From Bacteroidaceae bacterium (GTDB taxonomy: Bacteria > Bacteroidota > Bacteroidia > Bacteroidales > Bacteroidaceae), in NCBI GenBank assembly GCA_017645305.1, contig JAGCPD010000021.1, positions 1 through 46,999 on the forward strand: a DNA stretch of 46,999 bases. Reading direction: 5' to 3'. The notes beneath the pieces were generated by a model. That model did not search any database. It was not told where the DNA came from and saw only the letters and a list, made by a program, of their open reading frames with translations. Numbering within the stretch: the first letter of the stretch is position 1; the number at the start of each line of letters is the position of its first letter. The translations under genes and the position numbers were made by a program. Shown here piece by piece: positions 41,486 through 46,999 of this stretch.

Positions 41486-42244
41486 ATGCTCGATATTAAA
41501 CATTTAACTACGGGCTATGGCAGCCATGTTATAACCCATGAGATTAACGCCACATTGATGCCGGGTGAGCTTACCAGTCTCCTTGGTTCCAATGGGGTGG
41601 GTAAGAGTACACTGCTCCGAACTCTTTCCACCTTTCTGCCTCCTCTGAGTGGCGAGATTGTCCTGCAGGGCAAAGCACTTGGCAGTCTTTCTGCATCTGA
41701 GCTCAGTCGTCTTATTGGTGTGGTACTTACAGAACGTCCTGATGTTCAGAATATGACGGTACGCGATATGGTTAGCATGGGGCGCAGTCCATATACTGGT
41801 TTTTGGGGACGTCTTACGCCCAAAGACGAACAGTATGTTACAGAAGCAATGAAGTTGGCGGGCATTACCCAATTGGAACATCGGATGATCAATACGCTCA
41901 GTGACGGAGAGCGTCAGAAGGTAATGATAGCCAAGGTGCTGTCACAGCAGACACCAGTCATTTTGCTTGATGAGCCTACAGCTTTTCTGGATTTCCCCAG
42001 TAAGATTGAGATGATGCGTCTCTTGCGCCGTCTGGCTCATGAAATGCAGAAGATAATCTTCCTCAGCACGCACGATGTTGAGATGGCTCTACGGCTGAGT
42101 GACCGCCTTTGGATTATGCATCCTGGTGAGGTTGTAATAGGAAAGCCTGCCGAACTTTCGCAAAACGGTGAGCTAACGCGTTTTATTCAGGTTGACGGCG
42201 TCAGGTTCGACCCCGTTCTAATGAGTTATCGTATATTAATGTAA
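41486..42244 (+). CDS. btuD: ABC transporter ATPase for corrinoid import
   Basis: BtuD powers the BtuC permease. The 252 residues hold GSNGVGKSTLLR (Walker A), LSDGERQKVMIAKVL (signature), VILLDEPTAFLDF (Walker B and D-loop) and STHDVEMAL (H-loop). The length is usual for FecE/BtuD. The stop is 1 bp before cobQ, so it is translationally close to the synthesis genes. Confidence 0.9.
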   Translation: MLDIKHLTTGYGSHVITHEINATLMPGELTSLLGSNGVGKSTLLRTLSTFLPPLSGEIVLQGKALGSLSASELSRLIGVVLTERPDVQNMTVRDMVSMGRSPYTGFWGRLTPKDEQYVTEAMKLAGITQLEHRMINTLSDGERQKVMIAKVLSQQTPVILLDEPTAFLDFPSKIEMMRLLRRLAHEMQKIIFLSTHDVEMALRLSDRLWIMHPGEVVIGKPAELSQNGELTRFIQVDGVRFDPVLMSYRILM

Positions 42245-42245
42245 T

Positions 42246-43721
42246 ATGAAATCTCTTCATCCCATCATGTTTGCCGGAACAGGCAGCGATGTCGGCAAGA
42301 GCATTGTTGTCGCTGCCTTCTGCCGCATCTTCCGTCAAGATGGCTATAACCCTGCGCCTTTCAAAGCACAGAACATGGCGCTTAACAGTTATGCCACACC
42401 CGAAGGACTGGAGATAGGACGTGCTCAGGCCGTGCAAGCCGAAGCAGCAGGCATTCCCTGTCACACCGACATGAACCCTTTGCTGCTGAAGCCCAACTCC
42501 GACCATACGTCACAGGTGGTTCTCAATGGCAAGCCCATCGGCAACCGCGATGCCTATGACTTTTGGCGTCGTGTCCCATCATTGCCCACTAGCCCCATTA
42601 AGCCCATTATTGATTTCCGCGCTGAGGTTTGCGCAGCCTTCGACCGCCTTGCTTCGCGCTACAATCCCATCGTGATGGAGGGAGCTGGCAGCATATCCGA
42701 AATCAATCTTCGCGACACAGACCTCGTGAACTTGCCGATGGCCCGACATGCAAAAGCCGATGTGATTCTTGTGGGCGACATAGACCGAGGCGGTGTCTTC
42801 GCCTCCGTCTATGGCAGCATCATGTTGCAGACGCCCGAGGACAGGAAGCTCATCAAGGGCATCATCATCAACAAATTCCGTGGTGACATGCGACTCTTCG
42901 ACAGCGGCAGTCGTATGCTTGAGGACATCTGCGGTGTACCAGTGCTTGGCGTTATCCCTTATTATAAAGACATCTACATCGAGGAAGAGGATAGCGTGGC
43001 GTTAAGTGAAAAGTTAAAAGTGAAAAGTGAAAAATTCACTGCTGAAAAAGTTAGCATTGCCGTTGTTCTGCTGCGGCATATCAGCAACTTCACGGACTTC
43101 GACACCTTGGAGCGCGACCCTCGCGTCAATCTCTTCTATACCAACAATACTTCGGACATCAGTCGGGCAGACATCATCATCCTGCCTGGCACAAAGGCAA
43201 CCCTCGACGACTTGTTGGAGTTGCGCCGCAATGGTTGTGCTCAGGCCATCCAGCATGCCCATCGTGACGGGAAGATGGTTGTCGGCATTTGCGGAGGCTA
43301 TCAGATGTTGGGAGAGATGGTTAGTGACCCACACGGCATCGAGGGCAACATCGCCAGCCTGCCTGGTCTCGGTCTGCTGCCCATCCACACCACGATGACA
43401 CCAGAGAAGACCACAAAGCAAGTGACATTTGAGTTCAACGGTCAGGAGTGCAAAGGCTACGAGATTCATCAAGGTGTCAGCGACACGGACGAAGCCATCT
43501 TGCAGACAGACCATTGCATCGGCACTTACATTCACGGTTTCCTTGACAACGAATCAGTTGTTGAACATCTCCTAAGTGAAAAGTTAAAAGTGAAAAATAA
43601 AAAATTTTCAGCCATCAATCCAACCGATTTCAAGGAAAGGCAATACGACAAACTTGCTGACCATGTGCGTCAGCATGTCGATATGGAGCAAATCTACCAA
43701 ATACTGACTATCAATGATTGA
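42246..43721 (+). CDS. cobQ: Cobyric acid synthase
   Basis: CobQ (CbiP) amidates four side chains of adenosyl-cobyrinate a,c-diamide. The N-terminal ATPase shows MFAGTGSDVGKS and FKAQNMALNSYATPEGLEIG; the glutaminase half has GICGGYQMLG with the Cys nucleophile and CIGTYIHGFLD near the end. The 491 residues carry two extra in-frame pieces, SEKLKVKSEKF (about 255) and SEKLKVKNKKF (about 443), both coded by AAGTGAA/AAGTTAA heptamers and placed at the domain linker and near the C-terminus, where they should be tolerated. The stop overlaps the cobD start by 8 bp. Confidence 0.93.
   Translation: MKSLHPIMFAGTGSDVGKSIVVAAFCRIFRQDGYNPAPFKAQNMALNSYATPEGLEIGRAQAVQAEAAGIPCHTDMNPLLLKPNSDHTSQVVLNGKPIGNRDAYDFWRRVPSLPTSPIKPIIDFRAEVCAAFDRLASRYNPIVMEGAGSISEINLRDTDLVNLPMARHAKADVILVGDIDRGGVFASVYGSIMLQTPEDRKLIKGIIINKFRGDMRLFDSGSRMLEDICGVPVLGVIPYYKDIYIEEEDSVALSEKLKVKSEKFTAEKVSIAVVLLRHISNFTDFDTLERDPRVNLFYTNNTSDISRADIIILPGTKATLDDLLELRRNGCAQAIQHAHRDGKMVVGICGGYQMLGEMVSDPHGIEGNIASLPGLGLLPIHTTMTPEKTTKQVTFEFNGQECKGYEIHQGVSDTDEAILQTDHCIGTYIHGFLDNESVVEHLLSEKLKVKNKKFSAINPTDFKERQYDKLADHVRQHVDMEQIYQILTIND
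43004..43038. repeat. In-frame heptamer run in cobQ, first
   Basis: AAGTGAA, AAGTTAA, AAGTGAA, AAGTGAA, AAATTCA. Length 35 bp; the gene stays in frame. Confidence 0.75.
43574..43608. repeat. In-frame heptamer run in cobQ, second
   Basis: AAGTGAA, AAGTTAA, AAGTGAA, AAATAAA, AAATTTT. It starts with the same three units in the same order as the run at 43004. Confidence 0.75.
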
Positions 43722-44666
43722 AGGACACGGCGACGACGCATACAAATACTGGGACATCAAGAGCGACTTCTCTTCGAACATCTGCGCTCACGGCAGTCAC
43801 CAGGACCTGCTGAACCATCTTGCTGCCCATCCGGAACTCATCGACCACTATCCTGAGCCAGAGGCATGGACGCTGGAAAGAATGTTGGCGGAAAGGCATG
43901 ACATTGACCCCAAGCAGGTCATCGTCACCAGTGGTGCAACAGAAGCCATCTATCTCATCGCCCAGACATTTCGCTTGCGTCCTGTCATCCCAGAGCCGAC
44001 GTTCAGCGAATATGCCGATGCCTGTTCAATAATCAATGGTCAATGGTCAATGGTCAATGCTGTTGGATATGTAATCCGAACAATCCTACTGGCGAGGTCT
44101 ATGACCAGCTATACATCGACAAGATGATAGCAGAGCACGAGCTTGTGGTAATCGACCAAAGCTATGCGAACTACACCGACCGTCCCGTTTGTTGCGATTG
44201 TATCGCAATAAACCTCATCCTCATTCATTCCATGACGAAGGACTACGGTGTGCCAGGACTGAGATTGGGTTATATCACTGCACACGAGAGTCTGACTGAA
44301 CAAATTCGTAGGCACATGCGTCCATGGAGTGTGTCGACATTGGCTGTGGAAGCAGGCAAGTACCTGTTGCAGCATGATGAACTAATCTGCCGTCCAGACT
44401 TGCAAGAGGCACAACGTCTTCGAGAAAGACTTTGTGCGATAGAGGGAATAGAAGTCGCCCCCACACAGACCAACTTCATGCTTTGTAGGCTGGAGCATCA
44501 CACGGCAGCAGAATTGAAGGAATACCTTGCAAATGAGCATCACATTCTCATTCGTGATGCATCAAACTTCAAGGGACTGACTCCTCACCACTTCCGCATT
44601 GCAGCTCAGACACCAGAAGAGAATAATGCCCTCGTCGAAGCAATACGGGATTTCATTAAACATTGA
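43714..44666 (+). pseudogene. cobD: Threonine-phosphate decarboxylase CobD, frameshifted at a heptamer run
   Basis: CobD makes aminopropanol phosphate for the nucleotide loop of B12 with PLP. The first frame (43714-44127) gives FSSNICAHGSHQDLLNHL, VIVTSGATEAIYLIAQTF and PTFSEYADAC, then leaves the family after SIINGQWSMVN. The second frame resumes at about 44058 with CCWICNPNNPTGEVY, VVIDQSYANY, HSMTKDYGVPGLRLGY (PLP Lys) and continues to 44666. The break is exactly in TCAATGG repeats (44026-44060). Adding one 7-bp unit, or losing two, restores a continuous frame of about 318 residues. Each TCAATGG carries an ATG, so the second part could also start by itself. Confidence 0.9.
44026..44060. 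repeat. TCAATGG heptamer run at the cobD frame break
   Basis: TCAATAA, TCAATGG three times, TCAATGC. ATG codons fall at 44036, 44043, 44050 and 44057, covering all three frames. Confidence 0.85.
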
Positions 44667-44683
44667 CCATGACGGCAGCAGAT

Positions 44684-44711
44684 TTTTCACTTTTCACTTT
44701 ACACTTTTCAC
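44684..44711. repeat. TTTTCAC heptamer run at the start of cbiB
   Basis: TTTTCAC twice, TTTACAC, TTTTCAC: 28 bp coding FSLFTLHFS in the first residues of CbiB. Confidence 0.75.
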
Positions 44712-44893
44712 TTATCCTGGGTTGGTTGCTTGACATCCTCTTGGGCGACCCTGCTTGGTTGCCGCATCCTGTGGTTTGGTTCGGAAAAGCTATCGCTGTA
44801 TGCGAGCACAAACTGAATCGTGGCAGCCATCGAAAGCTAAAAGGAGCTTTGGTTGCTATCGTCCTCATCGCTGCGACATACGGCGTAGGCCTA

Positions 44894-44926
44894 CTTTTCA
44901 CTTTTCACTTTTCACTTTCACTTTCA
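44894..44926. repeat. CTTTTCA heptamer run at the cbiB frame break
   Basis: CTTTTCA three times, then two 6-bp CTTTCA units. The run falls in the second membrane helix. Confidence 0.85.
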
Positions 44927-45321
44927 TTGTCGTCTTCTTCTGTCTTGCCGGCACTACGCTCATTCGGGAAGTCCGAGCTGTCTTCCTTGCCCTTGACAGG
45001 AGTCTTGATGAAGGCCGTAAGCAGGTGGCTCGCATCGTTGGTCGCGACACCTCCGAACTTTCTGCTCAGGAGGTACGTACTGCCGCTCTTGAGACACTTG
45101 CCGAGAACCTCAGCGATGGCGTGATTGCCCCGCTCTTCTGGTTCGCCGTGCTCGGAGTCCCGGGAATGCTCGCCTATAAGATGGTCAACACGCTCGACTC
45201 GATGATTGGCTACAAGACCGACCGCTACCGTGACTTCGGCTGCTGGGCTGCTCATATCGACGACATCGCCAATTATATTCCAGCCCGCTTCACGGCCTTG
45301 CTGATGGTTATGCCCCATATA

Positions 45322-45349
45322 ATTATCAATTGTCAATTATCAATTATCA
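45322..45349. repeat. ATTATCA heptamer run in cbiB
   Basis: ATTATCA, ATTGTCA, ATTATCA, ATTATCA: codes IINCQLSIIN in the loop before the conserved RRHASPNSG region. In frame. Confidence 0.75.
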
Positions 45350-45606
45350 ATTTCGTCCGTGTCAACGGACGCCGCCACGCTTCGCCCAACAGCGGCTATC
45401 CCGAAGCAGCTCTTGCTGGCATTTTGGACTGTCGTTTCGGTGGCCCACACTATTATTTCGGTGAACTTTTCGACAAGCCTTACATTGGAGAGAACGACCG
45501 TCCCCTTACAACTGCCGACATGCAAACCGCCATCCACGTGAACCGCACGGCAGAAGTCCTGATGATTGTCATAACTTCGCTCGTCTTATTGCTCCTTTCT
45601 CACCCG

Positions 45607-45675
45607 ATATTCGCCTAATATATATTAAAAATGTTGAGCAAGACGGCGGGGTTCTGAAAAATTGTGTATCTTTGC
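45607..45675 (+). promoter_or_regulatory. Promoter cassette, copy 1
   Basis: 69 bp starting ATATTCGCCTAATATATAT and ending at -7 element TATCTTTG (45667-45674). Its first bases supply the TAA stop of cbiB. It drives the DUF3791/DUF3990 operon. A close copy is at 46749-46818. Confidence 0.7.
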
Positions 45676-45713
45676 AGACGATTAGACAAACACAGTCCAA
45701 AAACAACAGCGAC

Positions 45714-45929
45714 ATGAGTAAGTACGAGATTCCCTATCTCACAGCCAGCATTCAGGCTTTCGCCCAGCGTTTCTCCATGACGCGGCAAGCGGCATTCCGC
45801 TACCTGCACGAGCATAAGGGGCTTGCATTCCTCATCGAGTTCTTCGACGTGGAGCACCTGCAGTCGATGGACGAAACAATCGATGACCTGCTCATCGTCT
45901 GCCAAAAGAACGGAGGGACACTGGCATGA
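45714..45929 (+). CDS. DUF3791-like protein, first gene of the operon
   Basis: The 71-residue protein starts at ATG 45714, about 40 nt after the -7 element. It is helical (IPYLTASIQAFAQRFSMT, AAFRYLHEHKG, then DDLLIVCQKNGG) and matches the DUF3791 pattern of short proteins next to DUF3990 genes. SMTRQAAFRYLHEH may be an HTH. The stop overlaps the DUF3990 start by ATGA. Likely partner or antitoxin of DUF3990, by position. Confidence 0.65.
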   Translation: MSKYEIPYLTASIQAFAQRFSMTRQAAFRYLHEHKGLAFLIEFFDVEHLQSMDETIDDLLIVCQKNGGTLA

Positions 45930-46414
45930 TACTCTATCACGGCACCAACGCTGATTTCGACCGCATCAGCCTCACCATAGGCTTGCGCCACAAGGACTTC
46001 GGATGGGGATTCTACCTGACGCCAGACCGCAAGACTGCCGTCCGCATGGCGCAGAAGAAAGCACGGCTCTTCGGCGGAACTCCCACACTCATCACCTACG
46101 AATTGGACGAGGCAGCCCTGCAGTCCGACCTGAAGATAAAACGTTTCCCCGAGACGGCCACCGTGGAGTGGTTTCTTTTCGTCGATGCCAACCGAGACCG
46201 CAAGAACGACAAACCCATCCACGACTACGACATTGTCATTGGTCCGATAGCCAACGACGGCGTAGTGCTCCAGCTGACAAACTACCGCGAGGGAATCTAT
46301 TCGCCCGATGAGGCTGCCCGCCTGCTTCAAGACCGTTACCTCGACCAGCAGTATTACTTCGGAACTGAGCGCGCCCTGCGCTTCCTCCGCAAAACCAACG
46401 TCGAAGCCGTATGA
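45926..46414 (+). CDS. DUF3990 ADP-ribosyltransferase-like protein, possible toxin
   Basis: The 162-residue protein begins ILYHGTNADFDRISL, followed by KDFGWGFYLTPDRKTAVRMA; YHGT and the DFGxGFYLT block are the marks of DUF3990, which has been placed in the ADP-ribosyltransferase fold. VEWFLFVDANRD and YDIVIGPIANDG are further conserved parts. If active it would transfer ADP-ribose from NAD to an unknown target. It overlaps both flanking DUF3791-like genes by 4 bp, the tight layout of toxin-antitoxin pairs. Confidence 0.75.
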   Translation: MILYHGTNADFDRISLTIGLRHKDFGWGFYLTPDRKTAVRMAQKKARLFGGTPTLITYELDEAALQSDLKIKRFPETATVEWFLFVDANRDRKNDKPIHDYDIVIGPIANDGVVLQLTNYREGIYSPDEAARLLQDRYLDQQYYFGTERALRFLRKTNVEAV

Positions 46415-46647
46415 ACCAGCCCACACATCATCAGATAGCCAACTATCTCACCGACTACGCCCTGAGCGAGCTGGTGAAATACGTCATCGAGGACACGGGC
46501 TGCACCATTGAGGAGGCTATGGAGCGCGTCTATAACTCTCCTTTGACAACAGCCCTGCAAGACGAGGATGGCGAACTCTACGTACAGAGTCCAGCATATT
46601 TATATGAGTTGATGAACAGAAAGGGGGAACCAAAATTAAATGTATAA
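46411..46647 (+). CDS. Second DUF3791-like protein
   Basis: The 78-residue protein (IANYLTDYALSELVKYVIED, then TIEEAMERVYNSPLTTAL and SPAYLYELMNRKG) fits the DUF3791 family: a helix, the EEAxxxxYxS block, and a YLY near the end. It overlaps the DUF3990 stop by ATGA. With the first gene it makes two small proteins for one enzyme, which is unusual for a simple pair. Confidence 0.65.
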   Translation: MNQPTHHQIANYLTDYALSELVKYVIEDTGCTIEEAMERVYNSPLTTALQDEDGELYVQSPAYLYELMNRKGEPKLNV

Positions 46648-46689
46648 TTGCAAGAAATAGTCGTACTATATAATATAATAAAGGTAAGA

Positions 46690-46724
46690 GAGCGGACAGC
46701 CGACAGACGGGGCTGTCCGCTTTT
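46690..46724 (+). terminator. Terminator of the DUF3990 operon
   Basis: Stem GCGGACAGCC/GGCTGTCCGC with a short loop, then TTTT. A strong hairpin 43 bp after the last stop. Confidence 0.8.
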
Positions 46725-46748
46725 GCTGTAAAGGGGCTTTTTCTGTGC

Positions 46749-46818
46749 ATATTCGTCTAATATATATAAAAAATGTGGGGGAAGGCGATGGGGATTCGGA
46801 AAAATGTTGTACCTTTGC
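46749..46818 (+). promoter_or_regulatory. Promoter cassette, copy 2
   Basis: 70 bp starting ATATTCGTCTAATATATAT and ending at -7 TACCTTTG (46810-46817). About three quarters of the bases match copy 1. It reads toward the right edge. Confidence 0.65.
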
Positions 46819-46839
46819 GCCCGATTTAAGATTTCAGCA

Positions 46840-46999
46840 ATGAGAAGGAGCGAGATTATAACAATTATTAACGCGGATTGTTTGGTGATTCCAAATAATT
46901 CGTTATCACTCACTCACTCTAAGTCTCGCGCGGGTTACGCGCGGATTGAAAAGGCGCGGGCACCCGCTTCAATATACGGCTTTTCTTGCAAACAGGCAA
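46840..46999 (+). CDS. Open frame running off the window, coding uncertain
   Basis: From ATG 46840, about 22 nt after the cassette -7 element, a frame stays open for 53 codons to the edge. It begins MRRSEIITIINADCLVIPNN and then becomes basic. The DNA from 46922 on is GC-rich with inverted pieces (GCGGG/CCCGC around 46959), so it may be a structured leader rather than a gene. Confidence 0.3.
   Translation, partial: MRRSEIITIINADCLVIPNNSLSLTHSKSRAGYARIEKARAPASIYGFSCKQA

Larger units (their letters stand above)
44669..45618 (+). pseudogene. cbiB: Adenosylcobinamide-phosphate synthase CbiB, frameshifted at a heptamer run
   Basis: CbiB joins aminopropanol phosphate to adenosylcobyric acid in the inner membrane. 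The frame from ATG 44669 gives LGWLLDILLGDPAWLPHPVVWFG and the first helix, then meets CTTTTCA repeats (44894-44926) and goes wrong, stopping at 45124. The other frame continues FTFTFIVVFFCLAGTTLIRE, TLAENLSDGVIAPLFW, VNTLDSMIGYK and ASPNSGYPEAALAGIL to 45618. One more 7-bp unit, or two fewer, rejoins them (about 318 residues). Two other runs, at 44684-44711 and 45322-45349, are in frame and code FSLFTLHFSL and IINCQLSIIN. The stop codon belongs to a promoter cassette. Confidence 0.9.

Overview
The window looks like chromosome from a Bacteroidales bacterium, most likely Prevotellaceae or a close relative. The signs are Bacteroidetes-type promoters (-7 element TAnnTTTG, weak or absent Shine-Dalgarno), lipoproteins with Bacteroidetes lipoboxes, a BtuB-like TonB receptor, a T9SS-like C-terminus, a BACON-like domain, and the Bacteroidales-only small families smalltalk, HU-related, DUF4248, DUF3987, DUF3791 and DUF3990. 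No rRNA, tRNA, CRISPR array or insertion sequence was seen.

About 1-14.7 kb is an accessory region. It opens with an unknown partial gene and a short protein built from pieces of the DNA polymerase III alpha (DnaE) core with the catalytic centre removed. A lipoprotein, a smalltalk peptide, an HU-related DNA-binding protein and a DUF4248 protein follow. Next comes a type I restriction-modification island: two small proteins, HsdM with a frameshift, HsdS, a membrane/coiled-coil protein, HsdR and an S24 LexA/UmuD-like peptidase. After an iteron-like ACTTTCAC repeat region come a small protein and a large VirE/DUF3987 protein. The smalltalk/HU/DUF4248/DUF3987 set usually sits together in Bacteroidales, so the restriction island appears to lie inside that locus. 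Four of these genes end in the same 28-bp heptamer block (one copy 21 bp), usually followed by a terminator hairpin.

About 14.7-33.5 kb is mostly leftward core genes: a FAS1 lipoprotein, a 1676-residue secreted CotH-kinase-like protein, an oadG-oadA-oadB sodium-pumping decarboxylase operon, a nitroreductase fused to the C-terminal domain of B12-dependent ribonucleotide reductase (overlapping dnaA), dnaA, an MCE/MlaD protein with an amidase, a BtuB-like receptor and asnA. A BACON-like surface protein and a small secreted partner occupy 33.7-37.5 kb, leftward.

About 37.7-45.6 kb is a rightward cobalamin locus: btuF, btuC, a GH20 hexosaminidase, btuD, cobQ, cobD and cbiB. With the upstream BtuB-like receptor it would take up corrinoids and complete the lower ligand arm. 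cobD and cbiB are both out of frame, each exactly at a 7-bp tandem repeat, and in both cases adding one repeat (or losing two) restores the frame. The window ends with a compact DUF3791-DUF3990-DUF3791 operon, possibly toxin-antitoxin, bracketed by two copies of one promoter cassette.

The most striking theme is a family of short tandem repeats with different sequences but always a 7-bp period. They occur in at least seventeen places: between genes, over stop and start codons, inside a signal peptide, and in loops of cobalamin enzymes, where they may act as frame switches.
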